Assembly (NCBI RefSeq): GCF_001898575.1
Contig: NZ_MKUD01000058.1
Location: forward strand, 345,123 to 409,122
DNA length: 64,000 bases
Source: Spirosoma sp. 48-14
GTDB lineage: Bacteria > Bacteroidota > Bacteroidia > Cytophagales > Spirosomataceae
Reading direction: 5' to 3'
Shown: positions 1 through 8,890 of the stretch, piece after piece
Numbering within the stretch: the stretch's first letter is position 1
Layout of the letters: each line of letters begins with the position of its first letter
The notes under the pieces: model-generated
Told to the model about the DNA's origin: nothing
Databases searched by the model: none
Seen by the model: only the letters and a program-made list of their open reading frames with translations
Translations under genes and position numbers: made by a program

Positions 1-791
1 ACCGGATGAAATGCCAGACTCTGTACATTTCGATGCCCGTAGGAGTATAATTCAGGACGCGCGTCGGCCCGACCCACGAATGGATTTCCCGAAGCGGGTT
101 TACCATCTTTAGTAATGCGAATCACTTTGCCTAAACCCGAATTAAGGGATTGGGCCTGAGGACGCGTTACAAGATCCGACCGTTCGCCAGTACTGATCAC
201 CAGATTACCCTGCTTGTCGATCAAAATCCGGCCACCATAGTGTAAATTTCCTTTATAGGCAGGGGTAGCCCGGTAGATAACCGTGGCATTTTCTATTTTC
301 TTCTCATCTGCCGACAGTTTACCCTTTGCAACGGCTGTCAGATTTCCATCAGACAGAGGCTCTGAAAACACCCAGTACACCATACGATTCGTGGCAAAAT
401 CGGGGTCGACACGAACACCCAGAAGACCGCCCTGACCGGATGAGTTCACGGCTGGTAAACCCGTAATTGGGTCACTCACCTTTCCGGCCGTTGTCACGAT
501 GCGCATGGAGCCTTCCCGCTGTGTGACAAGCAATCGACCATCGGGCAGACTAGTTATACCCCAGGGACTTGTAAGAGCTTCGGTTAGGACTTTGCCTTCG
601 TAGGGAGTTGTTGTTTTTGTAGCTGCGATCCGTGTTTGACCAGCAAAAGCCGATTTATAAGCAGAGTTAGGCGCTTTTGTTTCGACAGATGCGGTACTAC
701 TGCCAGCCGTTGGCTGACCACAGGCGTCCATCGTAAGACCAATCAGGACCAAGCCTACACTACTGATTGGCACTATCATTCGTTTTATCAT
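1..791 (-). CDS. PQQ-dependent sugar dehydrogenase, partial (N-terminal part)
   Basis: The gene starts at an ATG read leftward from position 791 and runs off the left edge after about 263 codons. It opens with basic residues and a hydrophobic stretch ending in a cysteine (MDAC), so it is exported, possibly as a lipoprotein, though the lipobox is weak. The mature part shows features of the soluble glucose/aldose dehydrogenase beta-propeller family: SPWGITSLPDGRLLVTQREG, GQGGLLG, HYGGRI and GHRN. Members oxidise sugars in the periplasm with pyrroloquinoline quinone. The histidine kinase gene lies just upstream on the same strand, 53 bp away. The substrate cannot be told, and the C-terminal cofactor-binding part is outside the window. 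Confidence 0.85.
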   Translation of the reverse strand, partial: MIKRMIVPISSVGLVLIGLTMDACGQPTAGSSTASVETKAPNSAYKSAFAGQTRIAATKTTTPYEGKVLTEALTSPWGITSLPDGRLLVTQREGSMRIVTTAGKVSDPITGLPAVNSSGQGGLLGVRVDPDFATNRMVYWVFSEPLSDGNLTAVAKGKLSADEKKIENATVIYRATPAYKGNLHYGGRILIDKQGNLVISTGERSDLVTRPQAQSLNSGLGKVIRITKDGKPASGNPFVGRADARPELYSYGHRNVQSLAFHP

Positions 792-844
792 GGTTAATTA
801 ACGTTAGATTCTTTGATGTGATTGATGTTTAGTTGATTAAAGCG

Positions 845-1903
845 TTAAGTTAAGGCGAATTTCAGGACAGCCAAAAACTGACTATCTTCGGGCAAGGTCA
901 CCAGCTCATATTGCCCTGGAAATAAGATGTCCAGCCGTCGTTTAAGATTCGTTAGTCCAAGCCCCGATGCTTCGGGATAGACAACATCATCAGGCACCGA
1001 GTTTTCGACAGAAAAAACCAGCCGGTTGCTACTCTGCGACAAATGTAGCTGAATCCAGCAAGCCGTTTCTGTTTGGGCAGCCCCATGTTTGAACGCATTT
1101 TCGACAAAGGGTAACAAAAGCATGGGTGGAATCATAACCTGATTCAGACTAGTCAGTTCATCAAAGTTTGTCTGTACATCCAGTCGATCGCCATACCGGA
1201 TCTTTTCCAGCGCAATATAATCTGACAGATAATCGATTTCTTTGGTGATTGGCACTTCGGAGCGGTGACTTTCGTGAAGCTGGTAACTGAGCAGTCCGGC
1301 CAGTCGTTGCAGTAGATGCGGCATCTGTGCTGGCTGGTGTATCGAAACCGAAATCAGGTTATTGAGGGTGTTGAACAAAAAGTGGGGCTGTACCTGCGAT
1401 TGCAGCAATCGGTATTCGGCCGATAGTTTTTCCCGCCGATAGGTTTCGCTCAGTTGCTGCTGGCGCAGCGCGTGCCTGACCAACTCAACTGCTACAAACA
1501 GGCCAACCACTAAATGAAGCTGCATGGATTCGGCCAGAATTTTTGGCCAATAAAAAAGTGGCTTTTGCAAACCATCCGGGTAGTAGACCGGATATAGAAA
1601 TGTATAGTTCGTCATCCGGCGCAAAAGCCCGAACACGACGATTCCACCAATCAGACTCAACCAAAATCCAGGCATACGACCCGTCAGCAAAAACCGCCGT
1701 ACTGTGATGAGCAGATGCCAGTATCCGGCAATCAGGAGCAATGGAATATTCAAGGCTATCTGGCGAAAGCTTTGCTGGAAATTGTCCATGTACGCTCCTG
1801 TGTTGAGCCATTCGAACAGAAAATAGCCTATCCAGAAAAGGCCCTGCGTCAAGGCTTCTCGCCGAGGTCGTCCGTCCTGGTTAAGCGTCCGCAACTGAAC
1901 CAT
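845..1903 (-). CDS. LytS/YpdA-type sensor histidine kinase
   Basis: A 352-residue membrane histidine kinase of the LytS-like family (His_kinase, PF06580 type). The N-terminal 145 residues hold about four hydrophobic segments with no extracellular sensor domain. The phosphoacceptor lies in QVQPHFLFNTLNN (His about 174), followed by the ATP-binding N box (PFVENAFKHG, about 267-276) and a GLGLTNLKRR glycine box near 314. Start: ATG at 1903; a GTG two codons upstream is possible. Such kinases usually sit beside a LytTR response regulator. None is found here, since the next gene is the sugar dehydrogenase, so the partner is elsewhere or was lost. The signal is unknown. Confidence 0.9.
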   Translation of the reverse strand: MVQLRTLNQDGRPRREALTQGLFWIGYFLFEWLNTGAYMDNFQQSFRQIALNIPLLLIAGYWHLLITVRRFLLTGRMPGFWLSLIGGIVVFGLLRRMTNYTFLYPVYYPDGLQKPLFYWPKILAESMQLHLVVGLFVAVELVRHALRQQQLSETYRREKLSAEYRLLQSQVQPHFLFNTLNNLISVSIHQPAQMPHLLQRLAGLLSYQLHESHRSEVPITKEIDYLSDYIALEKIRYGDRLDVQTNFDELTSLNQVMIPPMLLLPFVENAFKHGAAQTETACWIQLHLSQSSNRLVFSVENSVPDDVVYPEASGLGLTNLKRRLDILFPGQYELVTLPEDSQFLAVLKFALT

Positions 1904-2168
1904 CTTCACAATGCTTGCATTCAGGCTTCGAAATTACAGCGTCGGAGGATTCATTCAGGAATAATTTGCCCAACAGCGTCGACAGGCTCCTCAACGGAAT
2001 CCTTACTCGACAAATGACACGATTTACTCGACCAACTGCGCTTCTGGCGTTTACGGAGTCATGTGGGCAAGCAGACCTGTCATTAGGCTAAAATGCCCTT
2101 CTTGTATCAGGCTAATCGATTGATTTGTCGACGGGAATACAACGTCGAATTTAAATCTATCAACAAGT
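1904..2168. other. divergent intergenic region, no gene seen
   Basis: This spacer separates the leftward kinase from the rightward unknown membrane protein, so it should hold both promoters. I see no convincing ORF and no strong promoter match. A short inverted repeat TCGACG (2128-2133) / CGTCGA (2143-2148) is the only symmetry noted. Confidence 0.4.
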
Positions 2169-3026
2169 ATGCACAATCATTCCATGGCCCTGCACAGACA
2201 AAGCAACATCTCAACTCGATTTGTAACTAAACGCTATCTGGCCTTACTAGGGCGTCTAATCCGCACGAATCTGCGTTTTGATTTACTACTGATCAGCGTA
2301 GTTTTTCTTTTAGTAAGCGCATACTCGCTAAAAGCCCAGCCTGATCGGTATACATTACAACCCATGGATGAGCCAGACTCTAGCCAGGGCTATTGGCGGC
2401 TGAAAACACTGGCTGCTTCGCGGAGTACTCAGATTCAATTTTTTGGCGCTGATCGTCAGCTGCTTTACGAAGAAAATCTGCCGGGGCAATGGGTACGGCT
2501 CAGCCGCAGAAACCGGAAACAGTTCGATCAATTGCTGGCTCAGCTAGTAGCCAATCAGCTCTTAACGACTCGCATCAAAACGGAACTCTTACCTTCTGAA
2601 CCCGCCAAACTGCGTCCAAATCTGGCTTCCCGACCTGATATTGATACGACTAACGCAGCCACTTCTGCTTCATATCATGTTCACGCTTATATAAATCAAG
2701 CGGGTAAATTACACCTACTGGTCAACAATCCCGAACGGTTACGCTATAAAATTGAGATCGTCGATCAGCATAAACGGCCGCTCTACGAAGAATTCAGTAA
2801 TCTGTATTCGTACAGAAGACGACTCGATTTAGCGCTTATTCCCGACACCATCTGCCGGGTCATGGTACATATCGCTCAGAAACGGTTTCTGTATGCAGTA
2901 AAGAGGCACAATGCCCGATTCAGCTTCACCTTGCAACCTCAATTCGTTAACCCCCGGCAGCCTAACTTAATCCCCAAGCCGGATACCAGCGAACAGCAAT
3001 TCACACCAATTCCGATCAGTTTGTAA
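2169..3026 (+). CDS. conserved-looking hypothetical protein with one N-terminal membrane segment
   Basis: A 285-residue protein with no family I recognise. It has a basic N-terminus, a single hydrophobic helix at about residues 38-53 ending in LKAQ (likely membrane anchor or late signal peptide), and a soluble remainder of mixed beta character. The segment YRLRLYEE-like pairs (QLLYEENLPG and RPLYEEF) occur in two similar contexts about 120 residues apart, which hints at two related beta-rich repeats of a secreted sandwich fold; this is only an impression. The C-terminus is proline-rich. Codon use is like that of its neighbours. It precedes the TonB receptor on the same strand by 142 bp, but a shared function cannot be claimed. 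Confidence 0.6.
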   Translation: MHNHSMALHRQSNISTRFVTKRYLALLGRLIRTNLRFDLLLISVVFLLVSAYSLKAQPDRYTLQPMDEPDSSQGYWRLKTLAASRSTQIQFFGADRQLLYEENLPGQWVRLSRRNRKQFDQLLAQLVANQLLTTRIKTELLPSEPAKLRPNLASRPDIDTTNAATSASYHVHAYINQAGKLHLLVNNPERLRYKIEIVDQHKRPLYEEFSNLYSYRRRLDLALIPDTICRVMVHIAQKRFLYAVKRHNARFSFTLQPQFVNPRQPNLIPKPDTSEQQFTPIPISL

Positions 3027-3115
3027 TCACGTTTTCCGTAACTCTTTGCTACTTCTTCCGATAGATAATAGACACAGGATAAACAATCCTGATTGAGCAG
3101 TCAAATTAGCCAGCC

Positions 3116-3147
3116 AATCGTTATATTCGCCAAAATATAACGATTGA
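3116..3147. promoter_or_regulatory. 13-bp perfect inverted repeat upstream of the TonB receptor
   Basis: CAATCGTTATATT (3116-3128) and its reverse complement (3135-3147) flank a 6-nt loop and end 21 bp before the receptor ATG. No T-run follows, so an operator or a 5' UTR hairpin is more likely than a terminator. Inference only. Confidence 0.45.
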
Positions 3148-3168
3148 TAGGTCGATTGTACAACCTAT

Positions 3169-5721
3169 ATGCTCAACTCTACACTTATCTGGCTAGGTTT
3201 TGCTTCTATGCATGTTGCAGGCGATACAATACCTAGTCCAGATACCCTGCGTTCACGCGAATTGGCTGAAGTTGTTGTTTCGGCCTCGAGGGTACCCGAA
3301 TCAATTCTACGCTCTCCGGTAAGTATCGAAGTGCTGGATGCTCGACGAATTCGACTATCGGCTCAACCCTCTTACTTCGATGCCATAGAGAACCTGAAAG
3401 GTGTTCAGGTATTGACCTCTAGCCTGGGTTTTAAGGTGTACAACACACGTGGCTTTGCCAACACAACCAACGTCCGTTTTGTACAGCTCGTTGATGGGCG
3501 CGATAATCAGGCTCCCCATATCGGCGCTCCCATTGCCAGTGCCTTAGCGCCCTCTGATTTAGACATTCAGCGTGTTGAGGTAGTGCCCGGTGTTGCCTCG
3601 GCTTTGTACGGTATGAATGCGCTCAATGGTCTGGTCAATATTATTACACGTAACCCGTTCGATTCGCCTGGTCTGAGCATCGGGCAGAAAACCGGCGTCA
3701 ACCATGTAGCTGATGCAGCCGTTTCAGCGCAACTATATTCCGAAACCAGCTTACGCTACGCCCAGCGGATCGGCAACCGATTGGCCTTCAAAGTCAATCT
3801 GGTCTATCAGCGCGGGTATGACTGGATTGCCGCTAATTCGATGGATCTGAATCCAACGGGAAACAGCTCCCTAGGGCTGCTGGGCGCGGATAACCCGGCA
3901 CTCGACCCAGTGAACAGCTATGGGAACGAATCAGCTAACCGACGAACCTTAACCCTGGGCGGCAAACGCTATAGCATAGCCCGTACAGGGTATTATGAAT
4001 CTCAGGTCACCGACTATCGGCTGCTGAATCTGCGGGGTGATCTCTCACTACACTACCGCTTTTCCCCTACTATAGAATTGGCCTACACGTACCAGGGGGC
4101 TACGCTCAACAATGTGTATCAGCGTACAAATCGATTTCGACTGGAAAATTATGTGCTTGACCAGCATAGCCTGACGTTTACATCGCCTTCCGTACAAATC
4201 CGCGCATATCGCTCTCGGGAAAATACAGGTGATTCTTACAACATCCGGTCGATGGCGGAGAACATCGATAAATCGTTCAAATCGGATAATCAATGGTTCG
4301 CTGATTTTACCAGTCAGTTTAATGCCGATACCAAAGCCGATATGACGGTTCCTGATGCACTCCGGGATGCCCGATCGTTTGCCGACCGGGGTCGACCAAT
4401 TCCAGGCACAGCAGCATTTAACACACTGATTAGCAACCTTCGAGCGATCAACAACTGGGATATTGGTGCTGCTTTACAGGTTAAATCCTGGCTATACCAT
4501 GCCGAAGGACAGTGGGAACCAACCAAAGTGCTCTGGAAGAATTTTCGACAGCAAACGGGTATTGATCTATTGATAGGCTTTGATTTCCGGCGCTATGTCG
4601 TCTTCCCCGATGGTAATTATTTCATTAACCCAACCGAACCTGGGCATAATCTGGTCTATGGAAAAGAAGGCGGTTTTGTGCAGGCCAGCCGCAACTTTCT
4701 GGACGACCGACTAAAAGTGACAGGCTCACTACGACTCGATAAGAATACCTACTTTGATCCTCGGCTAAACCCTCGACTGGCACTGGTCTACTCCCCTACT
4801 GACTACCACAATCTCCGGGTATCTTATCAGAATGGGTATCGGTTTCCATCGCTTTTTGAGGCTTTTTCAAATGTCAATTCGGGGGGTGTCAAGCGAGTCG
4901 GTGGACTTCCGATCATGTCGAAGGGTATTTACGAAAATGCCTATCTGGTCACCTCTATCAATGCTTTTCAGGCAGCCATTACAACCGATGTCAATACTAA
5001 CGGCCTATCTACCAGTCAGGCTATTCAGAAAAACAAAGGGCTCCTGAAGGCAAGTCCCTATACGTACCTTAAACCTGAGCAGATCAATAGTTTTGAGATC
5101 GGTTATAAAGGACTTTGGTTTGCTCAGCGCCTGTATGTCGATGTTGATTTCTATTACAGCGCCTATCGAAACTTTATCGCACAGGTCAATGCCAATCTGC
5201 CCAAAGGAAGCAACTCCGACTCGCTGGCTTACTATTTTTCGAGTTCAACGACGCAGGATCGGTATCGTCTCTGGACCAACTCGCAAACCCGTGTGTACAA
5301 CTATGGCGCCAGTGCTGCCCTACGTTATAGCGTGACGACTAACTGGTCATTGGGCGGTAATGCCTCCTTTGCGAAACTCGACCGGGCCGAAAATGGGGAC
5401 GGGCTGGAAAGCGCCTTCAACACACCTCAGTGGATTACCAACCTAACCGTTACGAACGGAAACCTTTGGAATGGGATTGGCTTCTCTATCAATTACAAAT
5501 ATCAGCGCAGCTTCCTGTGGCAATCAGAACTGGCTACGGGAACAGTGCCAGCCATCAACACTGTAGATGCTCAACTCAGTTATCAGCTCCGCAAAGCAGG
5601 CCTATTAGTTAAAGTAGGTGGCACCAACCTATTAAATCAACCTTACTATACCTTTATTGGTGGCCCCGCTGTAGGTGGTTTCTATTACACAAACCTGATT
5701 TGGGAGTTGCCCAGGAAATAG
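3169..5721 (+). CDS. TonB-dependent outer-membrane receptor
   Basis: An 850-residue TonB-dependent receptor for active uptake across the outer membrane. After a short signal-like N-terminus there is a possible TonB box (ELAEVVVSASR, about 31-41), then a plug domain with the family hallmarks VLVDGRDNQAP-like and GVASALYGMNALNGLVNIITRNPF (about 145-168), and a long beta-barrel. There is no N-terminal carboxypeptidase-like domain, so it is a plain siderophore/vitamin/other-type receptor and not a classic SusC. An in-frame stop at 3148 rules out a longer start. It ends ELPRK, not with the usual C-terminal aromatic residue. No SusD-like partner or periplasmic protein is nearby, so the ligand is unknown. 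Confidence 0.9.
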   Translation: MLNSTLIWLGFASMHVAGDTIPSPDTLRSRELAEVVVSASRVPESILRSPVSIEVLDARRIRLSAQPSYFDAIENLKGVQVLTSSLGFKVYNTRGFANTTNVRFVQLVDGRDNQAPHIGAPIASALAPSDLDIQRVEVVPGVASALYGMNALNGLVNIITRNPFDSPGLSIGQKTGVNHVADAAVSAQLYSETSLRYAQRIGNRLAFKVNLVYQRGYDWIAANSMDLNPTGNSSLGLLGADNPALDPVNSYGNESANRRTLTLGGKRYSIARTGYYESQVTDYRLLNLRGDLSLHYRFSPTIELAYTYQGATLNNVYQRTNRFRLENYVLDQHSLTFTSPSVQIRAYRSRENTGDSYNIRSMAENIDKSFKSDNQWFADFTSQFNADTKADMTVPDALRDARSFADRGRPIPGTAAFNTLISNLRAINNWDIGAALQVKSWLYHAEGQWEPTKVLWKNFRQQTGIDLLIGFDFRRYVVFPDGNYFINPTEPGHNLVYGKEGGFVQASRNFLDDRLKVTGSLRLDKNTYFDPRLNPRLALVYSPTDYHNLRVSYQNGYRFPSLFEAFSNVNSGGVKRVGGLPIMSKGIYENAYLVTSINAFQAAITTDVNTNGLSTSQAIQKNKGLLKASPYTYLKPEQINSFEIGYKGLWFAQRLYVDVDFYYSAYRNFIAQVNANLPKGSNSDSLAYYFSSSTTQDRYRLWTNSQTRVYNYGASAALRYSVTTNWSLGGNASFAKLDRAENGDGLESAFNTPQWITNLTVTNGNLWNGIGFSINYKYQRSFLWQSELATGTVPAINTVDAQLSYQLRKAGLLVKVGGTNLLNQPYYTFIGGPAVGGFYYTNLIWELPRK

Positions 5722-5740
5722 CAAGTCCAGTTACTTCATA

Positions 5741-5777
5741 AAAAAATCGCGCTACCGTCGGGCAGCGCGATTTTTTT
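5741..5777. terminator. bidirectional rho-independent terminator
   Basis: Stem AAATCGCGCT / AGCGCGATTT with a 10-nt loop, flanked by A6 on the left and T7 on the right. It lies between the convergent TonB receptor and coiled-coil genes and can serve both. Confidence 0.9.
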
Positions 5778-5796
5778 AAGTTATCTGCTTAACCAA

Positions 5797-6732
5797 TTAG
5801 CGTATAGCAAATTCACCCGAACCGATACGGAAACCTTCCGAATACAGTTCAACAGTGTATTTACCAGGCTTATATGGAATACCACGGCTATACAGCAACT
5901 CAACATTCTGGTTGTTGTTGGTATAGTTCACCGTTTGTTTCGTGGTATAGATGGTTTCATTACCGTCAACGGTGAATGTACCAGAGCCATTAGCCATATC
6001 CGAAACAACAGCGCCGTCAGGATCAAGCACCCGAACATAGACATCTTTCGCTTCTTCTCTCGTCAGCGGGTTATCCAGCAGCGTGTATACTACTTTGATT
6101 TTGTCCAGCTTTTTGGCTTTGTAGGCATCGTCTTCTTTCACTTTGCCCTTCGAATTAACCGCGAATACTTTTACGTTCTGTGCTTTCAAGGCAGCAGCAC
6201 GAGTTACTTTAGTGGTCAATTCATTGTTTTGCGCAACGAATGTGTTCACAGAATCCCGTAATTGCTGACGATTTGTTTTCAGACCGGTATTCTCTTCATC
6301 CAGCGTTTTTACGTTGGTAGCGAGTGTGACATTTTCACGTTGCAGACCAGCAATGAGCGTATCTTTTTCCGCCAAGAAAGCTTCGTATTGCTTGATTTTA
6401 GCTTCATACTTAGCAATCGAAACCCGGTTACCGCGTTTTAAAGCCGCTTTATCCTGCTCCAATTGCACTTTCATCTTCTCTAGCTCCGATACATCACCGC
6501 CTAATTTCTGTACTTCAGCAATTTTAGCATCCAACGCCGTTGAGATCGAGTCCAGCTTAACGCGAGTGGTCGACAGTTCTTCAACACGTTCTGATATGGT
6601 TACTTCCTGGTTTTCAGAAACCTTCTTTTGATCAAAGTACAGATAACTCGATACACCGGCTAAACCCGTCATAATGATCAGGGCAGCCAGAAGAGCACCA
6701 TTTGCTTTTGACTTGGGCGCATTATTTTCCAT
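5797..6732 (-). CDS. membrane-anchored coiled-coil protein
   Basis: A 311-residue protein. Residues about 13-33 form one membrane helix; about 45-195 are charged, alanine- and leucine-rich heptad sequence typical of a long coiled coil; the last 110 residues form a compact domain (PLTREEAKDVYVRVLDPDG ... YKPGKYTVELYSEG) that looks like a small beta-sandwich. With the helix near the N-terminus and no cleavage site, the bulk is probably periplasmic. Similar proteins are widespread in Cytophagales but have no known function. On the minus strand, TAAGTTTG at 6772-6765 fits the Bacteroidota -7 element TAnnTTTG, about 33 bp before the ATG; no -33 TTG was found at the right distance. Confidence 0.7.
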   Translation of the reverse strand: MENNAPKSKANGALLAALIIMTGLAGVSSYLYFDQKKVSENQEVTISERVEELSTTRVKLDSISTALDAKIAEVQKLGGDVSELEKMKVQLEQDKAALKRGNRVSIAKYEAKIKQYEAFLAEKDTLIAGLQRENVTLATNVKTLDEENTGLKTNRQQLRDSVNTFVAQNNELTTKVTRAAALKAQNVKVFAVNSKGKVKEDDAYKAKKLDKIKVVYTLLDNPLTREEAKDVYVRVLDPDGAVVSDMANGSGTFTVDGNETIYTTKQTVNYTNNNQNVELLYSRGIPYKPGKYTVELYSEGFRIGSGEFAIR

Positions 6733-7092
6733 TGCAAATTTTCAGTTTAACGATTAAACATGCACAAACTTAAAAAAGCCGCTTTCGCGGTTGTGTAGAG
6801 GTTGTTACATCCAAGCTTTTGTTTGAATGAAAAATGATAGATTTTTTTATGAGCGACATTACCGGAACGCCAGCTTACAGCAACCTATTGTAATGAACAA
6901 CTCATGGAGTTAAAAAAAGGTTTAAATAGTACCTATAAAACACCGCAAATTTATATAATGATTATCAGACACATAGACCGTTCGATAAATATTTTATTTA
7001 CTCTATAGTAAGCATATTCCCTTAGTAGGATAAACTCCATATCCCAAAACAACCCTGACACACAGAAGGTTTACGTCCAAAATCAAATCCGA
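6733..7092. other. AT-rich divergent intergenic region
   Basis: About 360 bp between the leftward coiled-coil gene and rightward fpg. It is visibly AT-rich, with a small hairpin AAGCCGC/GCGGTT near 6776-6792. No ORF of note and no RNA gene recognised. Confidence 0.5.
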
Positions 7093-7911
7093 ATGCCAGA
7101 ACTTCCAGAGGTCGAGATCCGACGCCAATACCTCGAAACGTCATCGCTTTATCAGCCTATCAGCCACATTGAGGTGGAAGATAAAAAACTGCTTACTACA
7201 GACTACCATACACTACAGGCTAGGTTAACTGGGCGGCAATTCGTCGGAACAGAGCGGGTGGGAAAAAACCTGTTCATACACACCGATCAGCCGGGCATCA
7301 TCGTCCACATGCACTTTGGTATGACGGGCGATCTGGAATACTACCACTCGTCTCTCGACCGTCCGCGCTTTGCCCGAATCGTATTTGAATTTACAAACGG
7401 CTTCAATCTGGGTTTCTTATGCCCCCGGAAATTCGAGCGGATAGGCCTGATTGAAAACATCGATGAATTCCTGAACCGAAAGAAAATTGGTGCGGATGGC
7501 CTTGCTATATCTGTAGACGAATTAACCGAACAAGTCCGGCGTAAAAAAGCGTTTATCAAGCCTGTTTTGCTCGACCAACGAGTGGTGGCAGGGCTGGGCA
7601 ACTGGATTGTCGATGAAGTATTGTTTCAGGCACGGATTCATCCTGAACAACGCGCCGAAACGCTTAGTGATATTCAGATAAGCCAGCTACACGACGCAAT
7701 CCGGCTTGTTCTCGAAACGGCTATCCGGTACGAAGCTACCTATCGTGATTTCCCTATTGATTTTCTGATTCACGTTCGTGAGTGGGATAACTCACCCTAT
7801 GATGACGTTGAAGCGCACAAATTCTGTCCCCGTTGTCATACCCGCATCGAGCGTTCGGTGGTTGGCGGACGCACTACCTTCTTCTGCCCCCGTGAACAAT
7901 TTATCCATTGA
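7093..7911 (+). CDS. mutM: Fpg/Nei-family DNA glycosylase
   Basis: A 272-residue formamidopyrimidine-DNA glycosylase-like base-excision repair enzyme. The start is fixed by MPELPEVE: Pro2 becomes the catalytic N-terminal amine, with Glu3. The H2TH region includes VAGLGNWIVDEVLFQARIHP (about 168-187). A conserved lysine sits at about 58 (RVGKN). The C-terminal zinc finger starts normally (Cys245-x2-Cys248) but ends CPRE, so the fourth ligand is Glu268 and not Cys. The family removes oxidised purines such as 8-oxoguanine and nicks the strand. The changed finger makes exact substrate choice uncertain. The stop overlaps a possible upstream start of the pirin gene. Confidence 0.88.
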   Translation: MPELPEVEIRRQYLETSSLYQPISHIEVEDKKLLTTDYHTLQARLTGRQFVGTERVGKNLFIHTDQPGIIVHMHFGMTGDLEYYHSSLDRPRFARIVFEFTNGFNLGFLCPRKFERIGLIENIDEFLNRKKIGADGLAISVDELTEQVRRKKAFIKPVLLDQRVVAGLGNWIVDEVLFQARIHPEQRAETLSDIQISQLHDAIRLVLETAIRYEATYRDFPIDFLIHVREWDNSPYDDVEAHKFCPRCHTRIERSVVGGRTTFFCPREQFIH

Positions 7912-7940
7912 ACTTGCATCGCCAAAAACATGTTCTTGTA

Positions 7941-7960
7941 TTAAATGTATATACATTTAA
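7941..7960. promoter_or_regulatory. perfect 20-bp palindrome before pirin
   Basis: TTAAATGTATATACATTTAA is a perfect 20-bp palindrome and ends one base before the preferred pirin start at 7962. It is placed where a homodimeric repressor could block translation initiation or late promoter steps. Function is inferred. Confidence 0.5.
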
Positions 7961-7961
7961 A

Positions 7962-8819
7962 ATGACAACACAACGAACAATTTCTGATATACGCACGGCT
8001 ACACCCAATAGTGTTGGGGATGGCTTCATTGGTCTGAATGCGTTTCATCCACAAGGGTCGCGCCCTTTCAGCCCGTTTCTGCTTCTGGATCATCATGGCC
8101 CAATGAAGGTAAAGCCCTCTGAATACCCCAAAGGAGTGGATCAACACCCACACCGGGGATTTGAAACGGTTACGATTGTTTATGAAGGCGCTTTAGAACA
8201 TCGCGATTCGGCTGGAAATCATGGCAAACTCTTTGCCGGTGATGTCCAATGGATGACGGCTGCCGCAGGCATTATTCATGAAGAAAAACATGAGCGTGCT
8301 TTTTCGCGGCAGGGTGGCCAACTGGATTTTGTACAGCTATGGGTAAACTTACCAGCCCGATACAAAATGAATCCACCCAGATATCAGGACATTGCAGCCT
8401 CAACTATTACAACGGCTACCTTACCGGGCGGTGGTCAGTTGCGGGTCATTGCGGGCGAACTGGCGGGTTTGCAAGGTCCGGCAAGCACATTCAGCCCTGT
8501 CGTTGTGGCTGATTTATCGCTGAACCAAGGTCAGACCGAAATCGTAACGATTCCTGAATCGTACGCTCTGATGGTTTACGTATTAAGTGGTTCGGCAACG
8601 CTCAATTCAACGCCTATTGATCGGGGACAGATTGCCCTCCTGAACCAGGATGGCGACAGTATTTCGCTTTCGGCTGCTGAAAAAACAAAGCTGCTTATTC
8701 TGGCTGGGGAACCCATCCGGGAGCCGCTGGCAGTATATGGACCGTTTGTAATGAACACACGAGAAGAAATTTTGGAAGCGTTCGAAGACTTTCAGGCCGG
8801 ACGTATGGGTGTCTTGTGA
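7962..8819 (+). CDS. pirin family protein
   Basis: A 285-residue bicupin of the pirin family. The N-terminal cupin carries the metal-binding residues in HPHRGFETVTIVYEGALEHRDS and later HEEKHE, matching the three His plus Glu set of pirins. The C-terminal half is a second, degenerate cupin. Some pirins are quercetin dioxygenases, others redox-responsive regulators; the choice cannot be made here. An ATG at 7908 overlapping fpg would add 18 residues absent from the family, so 7962 is preferred. It is co-directional with fpg and may be cotranscribed. Confidence 0.88.
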   Translation: MTTQRTISDIRTATPNSVGDGFIGLNAFHPQGSRPFSPFLLLDHHGPMKVKPSEYPKGVDQHPHRGFETVTIVYEGALEHRDSAGNHGKLFAGDVQWMTAAAGIIHEEKHERAFSRQGGQLDFVQLWVNLPARYKMNPPRYQDIAASTITTATLPGGGQLRVIAGELAGLQGPASTFSPVVVADLSLNQGQTEIVTIPESYALMVYVLSGSATLNSTPIDRGQIALLNQDGDSISLSAAEKTKLLILAGEPIREPLAVYGPFVMNTREEILEAFEDFQAGRMGVL

Positions 8820-8826
8820 TCAGGCA

Positions 8827-8875
8827 GGTCAAGAGTGGTCAGGTATTGAAAACAATCTCTAAGCCACTCTTGACC
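8827..8875. terminator. 12-bp inverted repeat between convergent pirin and polymerase genes
   Basis: GGTCAAGAGTGG (8827-8838) pairs perfectly with 8864-8875. The loop contains ATTGAAAACAATC, a 13-mer also found in the loop of the hairpin at 11003-11069. It is likely a bidirectional terminator, though without a clear T-run. Confidence 0.55.
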
Positions 8876-8890
8876 GCATCTGACAACAGT

